NCBI RefSeq assembly: GCF_040581415.1
Contig: NZ_CP114014.1
Coordinates: forward strand, 1,178,001 to 1,242,000
Direction: 5' to 3'
DNA from: Paraconexibacter sp040581415
GTDB taxonomy: Bacteria > Actinomycetota > Thermoleophilia > Solirubrobacterales > Solirubrobacteraceae
Length of the DNA stretch: 64,000 bases
Shown here: piece after piece, positions 8,990 to 18,074 of the stretch
Layout: the number at the start of each line of letters is the position of its first letter
How positions within the stretch are numbered: position 1 is the first letter of the stretch
The notes under the pieces: generated by a model
The model's input: only the letters and a program-made list of their open reading frames with translations
Database searches by the model: none
Told to the model about the DNA's origin: nothing
Position numbers and translations under genes: made by a program

Positions 8990-9532
8990 ATGAAGACCAT
9001 CACATCGCTCATCGTCGTCGGCGTCCTCGGGTGCACCGCTGCATCCGCGTCGGCCGACAAACCGGCCCCCAAGGCCCCGACCGGCGCCACCCCGTCGGCC
9101 CAGCAGCAGTGCCGCACCGAGCGCGCCCAGATGGGCGTGAAGACCTTCGGTGAGACCTACGGCACGAACGCCAAGCGCACCAACGCGTTCGGCAAGTGCG
9201 TCTCCAAGCGCGCCAAGCAGGACGACGCAGCCGCGAAGGCCGCGAAGACGCAGGCGACGAAGACCTGCGACGCCGAGCAGGCGGCCGACCCGGCCGCGTT
9301 CGCGGCCAAGTACGGCACCGGCAAGAAGGGCGCCAACGCCCACGGGAAGTGCGTCTCCGCCGAGGCCAAGCGCCTGAAGGCGACCAGCGTCGCAGCGACG
9401 ACGACCGCCAACGTGAACGCCGCGAAGTCGTGCAAGGCGCAGCGCACGGCCGACGGTGCCGCGTTCGCCGCCAAGTACGGCAAGAGCCGCAACGCGTTCG
9501 GCAAGTGCGTCTCGGCGGCAGCCCGCGCCTGA
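8990..9532 (+). CDS. secreted cysteine-repeat protein, three repeats
   Basis: A 180-residue protein with a short signal peptide (MKTITSLIVVGVLGCTAASASA). The mature part is three imperfect repeats of 35-45 residues. Each opens with Cys in a CxxE/CxxQ context, has an AAFAAKYG-type core (FGETYGTN in the first) and closes with GKCVS, so each repeat carries two cysteines that could form one disulfide. Spacers are Lys/Ala-rich. I do not recognise a characterised family. The ATG at 8990 is chosen because it gives the cleaner signal peptide; an in-frame GTG at 8981 is possible, and neither has a clear ribosome binding site. Confidence 0.65.
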   Translation: MKTITSLIVVGVLGCTAASASADKPAPKAPTGATPSAQQQCRTERAQMGVKTFGETYGTNAKRTNAFGKCVSKRAKQDDAAAKAAKTQATKTCDAEQAADPAAFAAKYGTGKKGANAHGKCVSAEAKRLKATSVAATTTANVNAAKSCKAQRTADGAAFAAKYGKSRNAFGKCVSAAARA

Positions 9533-9589
9533 GCCTTTCCCCGCGGAGTCGACACGTCTTCGCGGGGGCGCGCATGCACCTGAGCTGCA

Positions 9590-9621
9590 GCGGGCCGGTC
9601 GCCTCCCGGTGACCGGCCCGC
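9590..9621 (+). terminator. hairpin terminator after the Cys-repeat gene
   Basis: A perfect 11-bp stem (GCGGGCCGGTC / GACCGGCCCGC) with a ten-base loop lies between the Cys-repeat gene and the GTG of the next gene. It probably ends transcription of the former. Confidence 0.6.
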
Positions 9622-9634
9622 GCCGCTTGCGACC

Positions 9635-11848
9635 GTGCGTGCTGACGTGACCCGTCTGTACGCCCGTGTCGTCGTGTGGCTGCGCTGGCCGGTGGCCGTC
9701 GCAATGATCGCCGGGGTGGCGGTCGCCGCGGTCGAGCTCCCCGCGCTGTCGACGGGCGGCGCGAGCGGGCTCGGCAGCCTGGTCCCGCCGGACTCGCGTG
9801 CCGTCGCCGCGGAGCAGGATGCCTCCGAACGGCTCGGCGCCCCGATCCTGAGCCGGACGCTCCTCGTGCAGCGCCGGCCGGCGGGGCTGACGGCAGCCGA
9901 CCAGCGCGCGATCGTCCGGCAGGCGGCTGCGGTGCCCCGGGCATCCGGCGGCCGCGTCCTCGGTGCGGTGCCGTACGTGAACCACACGGCCGTCACGCCG
10001 CACGGGGGAGAGCGCGCGACGACTGCCGTGACGGGCCTGTTCTTCGGGCCGGACGTCGCGCCGCTGGACCAGCCCGAGGTGGCTCGCGACGTCGTGGACC
10101 GGCTGCGGCCACCGCACGCCGCGGGCATCACCGGCTCGCTCCCCGCGCAGGCCGCGCAGGGCGACCTGATCCTGGACCGGCTCCCGCTCGTCGAGATCGC
10201 GACCGCCGTGCTGGTCGCGCTCCTGGTCGGCCTGTACTTCCGTTCGCCGGTCGCCCCGCTGCTCACGCTCGGCGCCGTGGCGATGACGTACCTGCTGACC
10301 GATCGGATGCTCGCGCAGTTGGCGACGCACTCGCAGACCGCGATCCCGCAGGAGGTGCAGCCGGTGCTCGTCGTGCTCCTCTTCGGGGTCGTCACCGACT
10401 ACTGCATCTTCTTCCTCTCCCGTGCGCGGACGCTGCTCGACGAAGGCCAGGGACGGCTGGAGGCGGCGATCGAGGCGACCACCGCCATCACGGGGATCGT
10501 CACCGCCGCCGCGGCCACGGTCGCCGCCGCGAGCCTCGCCCTGCTCGTGTCCGACCTGCAGTTCCTGCGGGCGTTCGGCCCCGGGATGGCCGGCGCCGTC
10601 GCCCTGGCCTGGCTGGTCGTGGTGCTGTTCGTCCCGGCCAGCCTGGCCATCCTCGGCCGCCGGGCGTTCTGGCCCCGCCCACGTCCCGTGGCCCCGCTGA
10701 CGGTGGCCGAGGCCACTGCGGTGACGACACCGGCCGACACGTCCCGGCTCGTGCGCCTCTCGGTGCACCACCCGTTCGTCGCGTGCGTCCTGTGCCTCGT
10801 GGTACTCGGCGCCGGGGTGTCGGGTCTCGCCGAGACCCGGCTCGGGAACCCGCTGATGGCCTCCGCGCAGGAGGGGTCGGAGGTCCGCCGCGGGTACGAG
10901 GCGGCGAAGGCCGGCGCGGGGCCGGGCGTGGTCGCGCCAACCGTCGTCCTGCTCCGCCGAGCCGGCCTGCAGCGCGACGACGGCCAGGTCGCGTCGTTCC
11001 AGCGCTGGCTCGAGCGCCGGCCGGGCGTGGCCGGGGTCCTCGGCCCAGCGGACGCGGGGTTCGCCGCACCGCGCCGGCTCAGCCTGCAGGGTGACGAGGC
11101 GCGCCTCGTGCTGATCTTCCGCGACGACCCGCTGGGCGGGCGTGCGGTCGAGGGCCTGCGGGCGATCACCGCGGCGGCACCGGCGGCCCTCGCGGACCGT
11201 GGCCTCGCCGGCGCACGCCTCACATTCGCGGGCGACACGGCGATCACCGCCGAGATGGCCCGCACCACCGTCGCCAGCCTGCTGAAGATCGGCGCGCTGA
11301 TCCTCGCGGTCCTGTTCCTGATCCTGGCCGTCTACCTGCGCGCCCTGATCGCACCGCTCTACCTGCTGGCGTCGAGCGTCCTTGCGCTGCTCGCCGCGCT
11401 CGGCCTGACGACGTACCTCTTCCAGGGCGCGCTCGGGCACGACGGGCTGTCGTACTTCACCGTGATCGTCGCCGGCGTCCTGCTCGTCGCACTCGGCTCC
11501 GACTACAACGTGTTCCTGGCGGGTGACGTCTGGCGCGAGGCGAAGGACCGACCTGCCCGCGAGGCGATCGTCACCGCGGCCAGCCGGACCTCGAAGCCGA
11601 TCGCGCTGGCGGGCGTCGTGCTGGCCCTGTCGTTCGCGCTGCTGGCGCTCGTGCCCGTCACGCTGTTCAGGGAGATCGCCGTCGTCATGGTCATCGGGCT
11701 GCTGCTCGATGCGTTCCTGGTGCGGAAGGTCCTCGTCCCGGCGCTGATCTCCGCGTTCGGCTCCGTCGGGTCCAGGCGGGGGGACGGCGTGCCCCGCCGC
11801 GGGGCCGGCAGGCCGGCGGTCAGCCCTGCCGGGCCGCCGTCGCCGTAG
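9635..11848 (+). CDS. MMPL/RND-type membrane transporter
   Basis: A 737-residue membrane protein with duplicated halves: an N-terminal helix (about 14-34), an external loop domain, five helices (about 185-345), a second helix near 375-395, a second loop domain and five more helices (about 545-715). The FGVVTDYCIFFLSR and LGSDYNVFLAGDV segments are the paired intramembrane Asp-Tyr motifs that carry the proton relay in MMPL proteins. Family members export lipids, siderophores or drugs using the proton gradient; the substrate here is unknown. It starts at GTG 9635 and overlaps the convergent GGDEF gene by 29 bases at its 3' end. No regulator is adjacent, unlike the two other MMPL genes of the window. 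Confidence 0.85.
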   Translation: MRADVTRLYARVVVWLRWPVAVAMIAGVAVAAVELPALSTGGASGLGSLVPPDSRAVAAEQDASERLGAPILSRTLLVQRRPAGLTAADQRAIVRQAAAVPRASGGRVLGAVPYVNHTAVTPHGGERATTAVTGLFFGPDVAPLDQPEVARDVVDRLRPPHAAGITGSLPAQAAQGDLILDRLPLVEIATAVLVALLVGLYFRSPVAPLLTLGAVAMTYLLTDRMLAQLATHSQTAIPQEVQPVLVVLLFGVVTDYCIFFLSRARTLLDEGQGRLEAAIEATTAITGIVTAAAATVAAASLALLVSDLQFLRAFGPGMAGAVALAWLVVVLFVPASLAILGRRAFWPRPRPVAPLTVAEATAVTTPADTSRLVRLSVHHPFVACVLCLVVLGAGVSGLAETRLGNPLMASAQEGSEVRRGYEAAKAGAGPGVVAPTVVLLRRAGLQRDDGQVASFQRWLERRPGVAGVLGPADAGFAAPRRLSLQGDEARLVLIFRDDPLGGRAVEGLRAITAAAPAALADRGLAGARLTFAGDTAITAEMARTTVASLLKIGALILAVLFLILAVYLRALIAPLYLLASSVLALLAALGLTTYLFQGALGHDGLSYFTVIVAGVLLVALGSDYNVFLAGDVWREAKDRPAREAIVTAASRTSKPIALAGVVLALSFALLALVPVTLFREIAVVMVIGLLLDAFLVRKVLVPALISAFGSVGSRRGDGVPRRGAGRPAVSPAGPPSP

Positions 11849-13802
11849 CCGCCCGCGCTCGGACGAACGCCTCCACGAGATGCGGATCGAACTGCGCGCC
11901 CGCGCAGCGCCGCAGCTCGCCGATGGCCGCCTCCACCGTCTCGCCGCGGTGGTAGGGACGGCTGGTGGTGATGACGTCGAAGGCGTCGCAGACGGCGATG
12001 ACGCGGGCGGCAAGCGGGATCTCGAGGCCGGCCAGGCGATCCGGGTACCCGCTGCCGTCCCAGCGCTCGTGGGTCGACCGGACGACGGCTGCCACGCCTC
12101 GGAGCGGCGGCGCGCACGCGAGGATCCGCTCGCCGATGACGGGATGCTCCCGCATGAAGAGCCATTCGTCGTCCGTCAGGTCGTCCGGGCTGTCCAGGAT
12201 CTGATCCGGGATCGCGAGCTTCCCGATGTCGTGCAGCTCGGCCGCCCGCACCAGGACGTCCCGCTGCTCGGCGTCCAGGCCGAGCACCCGGCCGACCTCG
12301 TCGGCGAGGGCGGCGACCGCCTGGTGGTGACGGGCCAGGTCGGGCTGGCGCTCCTGCACCGTGCGGACCAGCGCGGCGCGCGTGTGCGGGTCGTCGCGAC
12401 CGGCGGCGGCCGCCTTGGCGGCGTACAGGCGGCGGTCGGCCACGCGCAGGGCCTCGACCGCGGTCGCGGCCTCGCGCGGGACGTGCACGTGACCGGCGCA
12501 GGCCGTCACGCTGAATCCCTCACCGCGTTCGGTCAGCGCTGCGATCGCGCGCGCGGTCAGCGCCGGCGCGGACACGCCGCCCGCCCAGAGGACGCAGAAC
12601 TCGTCGCCCCCGAGCCGGTACGTCCGTCCCGGAAGCGCGGCGATGCCGAGCTGGACCCCCACACGCCGCAGCAGCGCGTCGCCGACCGGGTGGCCGAACG
12701 TGTCGTTGTAGCGTTTGAAGCCGTCGAGGTCGAGGATCGTGAGCAGGTGGGGCTGGCCGTCCGCCGTCGCCGCCTCCAGGTCGCGGAGCAGGGCGCGCCG
12801 GTTGCCGAGGCCGGTGAGCTCGTCGGTGAGCGCCTCGTGCTCGCGGATGTGGAGCAGCCGCTCGGTCTGGTGGGCCGTGAGGACGAGCCGGACCACGACG
12901 CCGAGCAGGGACAGCGCGGCCAGGACCCGGGCGGCCACGCCGGACGGAGCGGCGATCAGGATCGCGGTGGACGTGGCGGCGGCGGCGACCGTCACCAGGC
13001 GCGCGTCCCAGTGACCCATTCCGCGCGCGCGGGCGGCGTCCGGACCGGCAGGGCGCCAGAGCCAGGGCGCGGCGGCGAACGCGCAGACGGCGGCCAGGTA
13101 GGCCGTGTCGACGAGGCCGCCCGTGGTGTACGTGCCGGCCGCCGAGCTGGCGAGGAAGGCCGCATCGGCGCCGGCCGCCAGCGCGAGCGCCGAGGGGAGC
13201 AGCAGGCGGCGGGCGTCCCGGCCGGTCCCGCGGAGCCCGGTGAAGGTCCCGACCGCCAGCACGACGAGGACGAGGTCGCCCGCGACGTAGGCGATGTTCA
13301 GCGCGGTCGCCAGCGTGCCGCCGACGGGCTGCGCCAGCGCGCCGTGGAGGATCGTCGCCGCGGCGAGCGCTGCGACGGCCGTGCCGGCGATGGCGCCGTC
13401 CAGGGAGAGGATCCCGCGGCCAGGGACATCGTCCCGGCGGGCGATAGCCCACGCGCCGCAGGCGATCAGCGGGTAGTAGGCGAGGTAGAGCGCGTCCGAC
13501 AGCGGAACGCCGCCGAGCGCGACGTCGGCGTACAACCAGGACAGGTCTCCCGCGACCCAGCACACCAGGCCGGCGCCGAGGACGAACCACGCGCGCCGGG
13601 CTGCGGGCACGGCGTGCCGAGCGGCGCCCGCCAGGCACGCGCCGGCCGCCAGGACCGTGACCACGCCGTAGAGGGCATCGAGCGCCGGGGCGCCCGGCCC
13701 GATGAGCGCGGCGAGGACAGCGTGCAGGGCGACCGCCGCCCCGAGCACGCCGACCAGCAGCAGGAGCGGCGGCGACGGCTGGGCGCGCGCATTCACGCTC
13801 AT
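11820..13802 (-). CDS. membrane GGDEF plus HD-GYP cyclic-di-GMP protein
   Basis: A 660-residue protein. The first 300 residues are hydrophobic, with eight or so membrane helices and no recognisable periplasmic sensor. A GGDEF domain follows (LTGLGNRRALLRDLEA, DLDGFKRYNDTFGH, and intact GGDEF near residue 397), then an HD-GYP domain (ELHDIGKLAIP near 520, HERWDGSGYP near 575). The intact signature suggests diguanylate cyclase activity, and HD-GYP domains hydrolyse cyclic-di-GMP, so this could be bifunctional or switched by a membrane signal. Its 3' end overlaps the convergent MMPL gene by 29 bases. It is monocistronic as far as can be seen. Confidence 0.87.
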   Translation of the reverse strand: MSVNARAQPSPPLLLLVGVLGAAVALHAVLAALIGPGAPALDALYGVVTVLAAGACLAGAARHAVPAARRAWFVLGAGLVCWVAGDLSWLYADVALGGVPLSDALYLAYYPLIACGAWAIARRDDVPGRGILSLDGAIAGTAVAALAAATILHGALAQPVGGTLATALNIAYVAGDLVLVVLAVGTFTGLRGTGRDARRLLLPSALALAAGADAAFLASSAAGTYTTGGLVDTAYLAAVCAFAAAPWLWRPAGPDAARARGMGHWDARLVTVAAAATSTAILIAAPSGVAARVLAALSLLGVVVRLVLTAHQTERLLHIREHEALTDELTGLGNRRALLRDLEAATADGQPHLLTILDLDGFKRYNDTFGHPVGDALLRRVGVQLGIAALPGRTYRLGGDEFCVLWAGGVSAPALTARAIAALTERGEGFSVTACAGHVHVPREAATAVEALRVADRRLYAAKAAAAGRDDPHTRAALVRTVQERQPDLARHHQAVAALADEVGRVLGLDAEQRDVLVRAAELHDIGKLAIPDQILDSPDDLTDDEWLFMREHPVIGERILACAPPLRGVAAVVRSTHERWDGSGYPDRLAGLEIPLAARVIAVCDAFDVITTSRPYHRGETVEAAIGELRRCAGAQFDPHLVEAFVRARAATATAARQG

Positions 13803-13902
13803 GTGATCGGCAGGCCGGCCGGGTTCTTGAGCCGGGCCGGGCTGCCCGAGCGGTGTCCGCCGCGGGCGCTCAGGTTCCCGGGCTCCCGTCCGACCACCGG
13901 AG

Positions 13903-15273
13903 CTATGGTCTCCGGCGCTCGATGCGCTCGGTCTCGAGCTCGGACTCCGTGATGCGCCGCATGCGGCGACACGCCTCGCGGTAGAACGCCAGCTGCTGCC
14001 GGCGGCCGATCAGGCGGAACCCGAGGCGCAGGATCAGGGGCCCGTTGCGGGCGGCGCGCGAGTACGCGTGCAGGCGGAACTCGACCGCGCCGCTCCTGTC
14101 CCACTTCCAGACCTCGTAGTGCATCTGGCCCTGCTCGAAATGCCCTTCGAGCGTCTTGTAGTCCCAGCCGAAGACGTACGCGGTCTCCCCGTTGACGGTG
14201 CGGGTCTCGTCGTAGACGTCCCCGACCCGCACGCCGACAGGGAACCGCAGGACGAGGAAGTGGATCTGCAGCAGCATGGTCCGGCCCGCCAGGGGGACGT
14301 TCGGGCGGTAGCTGGCGCGCACCGTGCCGGGGTCGGCCACCTGGTAGGCGCTCATCAGCTCGCGCGCGACCTTCCAGCTGCCGCCGTCGGCCGGCGGCCC
14401 GGGCGCCTCGCCCGGCAGGGCCTGGCGCATGTCGTCGCGGCGCCAGCCGTTCTCGGGGGTGCGCTCCTCGACCGGGACCGTCGTGTCGAAGTTGACGGAC
14501 CGCTGCTCGAGGCCCGAGAGCCTGCGCTCGGTGCGCTCGTCGCTGGGGCCCGACCCGTCGACCTGGTGGCCCGGGGAGTGCACGTGGCGGGTGGTGACGA
14601 CGATGCCGCCGTGCAGCCGGCCGCCGGCGATCCTCGTGATTCGCTGCAGGACCGAGGTCCACATCAGCAGCTGGACCTCCTTGGAGATGCCCACGTGCGT
14701 GTACAGCAGGTTGCTGAGCCGGCTCCCGCTGCGCGCCCAGGACTCGATCACCACCTCGAGGCGGTTGTCGACCGGGTGCACGCGGAACTCGATCTGCCCC
14801 GCCTCCAAGTGGCCGTCGAGCGTGACGAGCCGGAACGCGGTCGGCGTGACGGCGACGACGCGGACCGGGCCGTCCCACGGTCCCGGCATCCGGACCACGT
14901 ACTCGTCCCCGACCTGGAGACGCCCGGGTTCCCCGACCAGCTTCTGAAAGCTGGCGAAGGTCGACGGGGCCATGCGGTCGAGGTCCTCGGTGAGGGTCTG
15001 CATCAGCTCGGCGGAGTCCATCAGCGACCCCCGGATCTGCGTGCGGTAGAGGCGGTGCAGCAACGGGCCGACGCCGTCCTCGGTGGTCTGGACCTCGGCG
15101 GCGCTCACGCCGTCCGGCAGCGGTGGCGGACGGTCGTGCTCGGCCGAGCCCAGCAGGTCCCAGCGGTGCACCGGGACCGTCTGCCACAGGTACCGCCACA
15201 TGGTCAGCGCCACGCCGCCCGGCCAGCGGGTCGCGGTGGCCAGGCGCTTGCCCGGGGTCTGCTTGCGCGGCAT
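13903..15273 (-). CDS. tandem DUF1990 protein
   Basis: A 456-residue soluble protein. Its C-terminal half has the DUF1990 signature (GDVYDETRTVNGETAYVFGWD, then a TLEGHFEQGQMHYEV-type strand). The N-terminal half carries a second, diverged copy (GDEYVVRM..., RLVTLDGHLEAGQIEFRV), so the protein is a duplication of a domain normally found singly. DUF1990 proteins have no settled function; the fold is thought to be SRPBCC-like, which would suit binding of a hydrophobic ligand. A linker of about 90 residues rich in charged residues separates the halves. It lies alone on the minus strand, divergent from the small membrane protein gene at 15329. Confidence 0.7.
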   Translation of the reverse strand: MPRKQTPGKRLATATRWPGGVALTMWRYLWQTVPVHRWDLLGSAEHDRPPPLPDGVSAAEVQTTEDGVGPLLHRLYRTQIRGSLMDSAELMQTLTEDLDRMAPSTFASFQKLVGEPGRLQVGDEYVVRMPGPWDGPVRVVAVTPTAFRLVTLDGHLEAGQIEFRVHPVDNRLEVVIESWARSGSRLSNLLYTHVGISKEVQLLMWTSVLQRITRIAGGRLHGGIVVTTRHVHSPGHQVDGSGPSDERTERRLSGLEQRSVNFDTTVPVEERTPENGWRRDDMRQALPGEAPGPPADGGSWKVARELMSAYQVADPGTVRASYRPNVPLAGRTMLLQIHFLVLRFPVGVRVGDVYDETRTVNGETAYVFGWDYKTLEGHFEQGQMHYEVWKWDRSGAVEFRLHAYSRAARNGPLILRLGFRLIGRRQQLAFYREACRRMRRITESELETERIERRRP

Positions 15274-15328
15274 CCGCTAGCCCCGTCCGCGCGCCAGGCC
15301 TGGTGCAGGCCGTAGGAGATACGTCAGG

Positions 15329-15556
15329 GTGTCGAGCATGATCGTCTCGCTGTTCGGTCGGGTCGGCCTTCGCGGCTGGCACCTGCACACCGCATCGCTG
15401 GGGGCGATCGTCGCCTGCATCGCGCTCTGGATGCGGGCGAAGACGGTGGGGGAGGACGAGCGCGGCAACGCCGAGCGTCGCGCGTTGTTCATCGGGCTGT
15501 GGCCGCCGACGCTATGGCTCATCGGGGAGAGCCTCGACCGCGACGGGGACGGCTGA
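15329..15556 (+). CDS. small membrane protein, function unknown
   Basis: A 75-residue protein with a hydrophobic segment (about residues 19-36) and a second moderately hydrophobic one (FIGLWPPTLWLIGESL) near the C-terminus. The GTG at 15329 has an AGGAG motif ten bases upstream; an ATG nine bases further in is the alternative. I do not recognise the family, but the helix pattern and ribosome binding site make it more than a chance frame. Confidence 0.55.
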   Translation: MSSMIVSLFGRVGLRGWHLHTASLGAIVACIALWMRAKTVGEDERGNAERRALFIGLWPPTLWLIGESLDRDGDG

Positions 15557-15609
15557 GGCGGACCGCACACCTCCCTGGTCTAACCGGAACGGCGTCGCGG
15601 GAACCCCCG

Positions 15610-15627
15610 GCGCCGCGAACGCGGCGC
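15610..15627. terminator. bidirectional hairpin between convergent genes
   Basis: A perfect 7-bp GC stem (GCGCCGC / GCGGCGC) with a GAAC loop sits between the convergent genes ending at 15556 and 15644. It may terminate either transcript. Confidence 0.4.
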
Positions 15628-15643
15628 GGCGAGCCGGGCAGGG

Positions 15644-16189
15644 TCACGGCCCAGCTCGGTGCCGCGACGTCTGGAGCCGCACCGCCTCCGCGAGGATGCG
15701 GCCCAGGCCGGGGTCGTCCGTGACAGGGAGCGGGACGACCGCGAGGTCCCGGGGCCGGACCGTCCCGTCCGGTGCGCGGACCGCCCCGGACGCCAGGTGG
15801 ATGCCGTGGCCGCCCACCACCAGCCACGGCTCGGCGATCGTCGCCGCGTCGCCGACGCCCACGCGCGCGAGGAAGATCTCCAGCCCCCGTCGCCGGTAGC
15901 GGCCCTGGGGGCCCAGTGGGCCGGTCAGCAGGTCGGTACCCAGCCCGGCGACGTCGATCGCGGTGCGGACGTCGGGATGGGGTGCGGGCCCGGGGTCCAC
16001 GACGACGCTGCTCCACGTGCCCTTCTCGTTGACGTCGTCCGAGTCCGGCGGCGCGGTCCAGCGCACCCGCGCGCCGGCAGGGCCGATGCCGTCGCCGGCG
16101 CCGCCGCGGGTCCAGGTGCCGATGAGCGGCGCCCGCCACTCCTGCGCGCGGAGGATCGCAACGAACTGGTGCTGGGCGACGAGGTGCAC
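15644..16189 (-). CDS. hypothetical protein
   Basis: About 181 residues from a GTG at 16189 (VHLVAQHQFVAILRAQEW); an upstream in-frame GTG at 16222 is also possible, and the frame stays open further but becomes compositionally abnormal and would run into the divergent recQ gene. The body reads as a soluble protein (GTWTRGGAGDGIGPAGARV, VDPGPAPHPDVRTAIDVAG, EPWLVVGGHGIHLASG, ending DDPGLGRILAEAVRLQ). I recognise no family or catalytic motif. The divergent arrangement with recQ, roughly 140 bases apart, gives no functional hint. Confidence 0.55.
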   Translation of the reverse strand: MHLVAQHQFVAILRAQEWRAPLIGTWTRGGAGDGIGPAGARVRWTAPPDSDDVNEKGTWSSVVVDPGPAPHPDVRTAIDVAGLGTDLLTGPLGPQGRYRRRGLEIFLARVGVGDAATIAEPWLVVGGHGIHLASGAVRAPDGTVRPRDLAVVPLPVTDDPGLGRILAEAVRLQTSRHRAGP

Positions 16190-16325
16190 CGCTCGAGCAT
16201 GCCCAGCCGGCGGCAGCGTCACCGCACGCGGCGACGCGTGCGGAGGAAGCGCGGCTTCCCGCCAGGATCCTGCGCGCAGGCCCGGGGCGGATTGCCACGC
16301 GGGGGACCGGGGCAAGCGCCGCTCC

Positions 16326-17951
16326 GTGGTCACCGACGAGGAACTGCGGACACTCGCCGCCGAGCGCCTGGGCCACACGTCGCTGCGGCCCGGTCAGCTC
16401 GAGGCCGCGCGGGCGGCGGCCGCCGGACGGGACACCCTATGCGTGATGTCGACCGGCTCCGGGAAGTCCGCCGTCTACCAGCTCGCGGGCCTGGCCCGCG
16501 GTGGGCTGACCGTCGTAGTCTCGCCCCTGATCGCCCTCCAGCGCGACCAGCTCGAGGGCGCGATCGACGCGGCCGCGATGCTCAACTCGACGCTGAGGAC
16601 GGCCGAGCGGGCGGAGCTGCTCGAGTCGGTGGCGGCGGGTGAGGTCGAGGTGCTCCTGCTCGCGCCCGAGCAGCTCACGGACGACGGCGTCCAGGCGGCG
16701 CTGCGCGACGGCGGCGCGTCGCTGTTCGTCGTGGACGAGGCGCACTGCGTCTCGCAGTGGGGCCACGAGTTCCGCCCGGACTACCTGCGCCTCGCCCAGG
16801 CCGCCGACGCGATCGGCCGCCCGCCGATCCTCGCGCTGACCGCCACGGCCGCGCCGCAGGTCCGCGAGGAGATCGCGGAGATCCTGTCGCTCCAGGACCC
16901 CGAGGTCGTCGTGCGCGGGTTCGACCGCCCGAACCTGCACCTCGAGGTCCGCACCTTCCGGGACGCCGACGCCAAACGCGCGGCGGTGGTCGACTTCGCC
17001 GTAGAGGCCGCCGGTCCGGGGATCGTCTACTGCGCGACGCAGAAGGCGACGGACGCCGTCGCCGCGGCCCTGCAGGAGCGCGGCGTTGCGGCGGTGGCGT
17101 ACCACGCGGGTCACAGCGCGGCGCGCCGCGACGAGCGCCAGGCCGCGTTCATGGACCCGGCCGGCGGCGTCCAGGTGATGGTCGCCACGATCGCCTTCGG
17201 GATGGGCGTCGACAAGCCCGATGTGCGCTGGGTCGCCCACCACGACGTCTCCGCCTCCGTGGACGCCTACTACCAGGAGGTCGGGCGCGCCGGCCGGCAC
17301 GGCGATCCCGCCCGCGTCGTCCTGTTCTTCCGCGCCGAGGACCTGGGGCTTCGGCGCTACTTCGCCGCCGGCCGGGTGCGCGGCGCCGAGATCGACCGGG
17401 TGGCGCGGGCGCTGGCCGACAAGGACGAGCCCACCGAGCCCGGCGTCCTGGCCGACCGGCTCCACCTGTCCGACACGAAGCTCGCGACGGCCCTGCAGCA
17501 CTTCGAGCGCCTGGGCTTCGCGGAGGTGCTCGGCGACGGACGCGTGCGGCGGCCGCCCGGCGCGCCGAGCGTCGAGGAGGCGGTTGCCACCGGCCAGTCC
17601 GGCGAGGCGCACCGCAAGGCGCTGGACCGGACCCGCGTCGACATGATGCGCGCCTACGCCGAGAGCCGCAGCTGCCGGCGCGCGCTGCTGCTCGGCTACT
17701 TCGGCGAGCCCTACGACGCGCCGTGCGGGGCATGCGACGTCTGCGACGCCGACGAGCGGGACGGCACCGCCGTCGCGGCTGCGACCGCGGGGTTCACCAC
17801 CGGGGACCGCGTGCAGCACAACGCCTGGGGCCACGGCCAGGTCGGCCACGTCGACGACGATCGCCTGACGGTCGTCTTCGACACGGTCGGCTACAAGACG
17901 CTCGCAGCGGAGGTCGTCGAGGGCGACCCGGACCTGCTGCGTCCCGTCTGA
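16326..17951 (+). CDS. recQ: RecQ family ATP-dependent DNA helicase
   Basis: A 541-residue SF2 helicase with the complete motif series: Walker A (MSTGSGKS, about residues 40-47), DEAHCVSQWGHEFRPDY (motif II plus the RecQ aromatic loop), LTATA (III), VYCATQKATD (IV), VATIAFGMGVDKPDVRWVAH (V) and YYQEVGRAGRHGDPA (VI). The RecQ zinc module is seen as CRRALLLGYFGE followed by CGACDVC. It unwinds forked and recombination DNA with 3'-5' polarity in repair. The C-terminus lacks a clear HRDC domain and instead ends with about 50 residues beginning FTTGDRVQHNAWGHGQV, a small beta fold seen in some actinobacterial RecQ proteins. The GTG at 16326 gives the family N-terminus (TDEELRTLAAERLGH). Confidence 0.9.
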   Translation: MVTDEELRTLAAERLGHTSLRPGQLEAARAAAAGRDTLCVMSTGSGKSAVYQLAGLARGGLTVVVSPLIALQRDQLEGAIDAAAMLNSTLRTAERAELLESVAAGEVEVLLLAPEQLTDDGVQAALRDGGASLFVVDEAHCVSQWGHEFRPDYLRLAQAADAIGRPPILALTATAAPQVREEIAEILSLQDPEVVVRGFDRPNLHLEVRTFRDADAKRAAVVDFAVEAAGPGIVYCATQKATDAVAAALQERGVAAVAYHAGHSAARRDERQAAFMDPAGGVQVMVATIAFGMGVDKPDVRWVAHHDVSASVDAYYQEVGRAGRHGDPARVVLFFRAEDLGLRRYFAAGRVRGAEIDRVARALADKDEPTEPGVLADRLHLSDTKLATALQHFERLGFAEVLGDGRVRRPPGAPSVEEAVATGQSGEAHRKALDRTRVDMMRAYAESRSCRRALLLGYFGEPYDAPCGACDVCDADERDGTAVAAATAGFTTGDRVQHNAWGHGQVGHVDDDRLTVVFDTVGYKTLAAEVVEGDPDLLRPV

Positions 17952-18074
17952 CCGCGCCGGGTCGTCTCCGCGGCGCAGTCCGACCGCAGCCTGGAGCGTC
18001 GCCGCGTTCGCGGTCGGTGGACCCGGCCGGCCGCACGCGCGTTTGCGCCAGGACGGCTGGGGCACCCGGTTGGT

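Noticed and set aside
8903..12013. Minus-strand frame of about 1000 codons opposite the MMPL gene
   Set aside because: Arg/Gly/Asp-rich shadow of GC-rich third positions; the plus strand encodes a clear MMPL protein.
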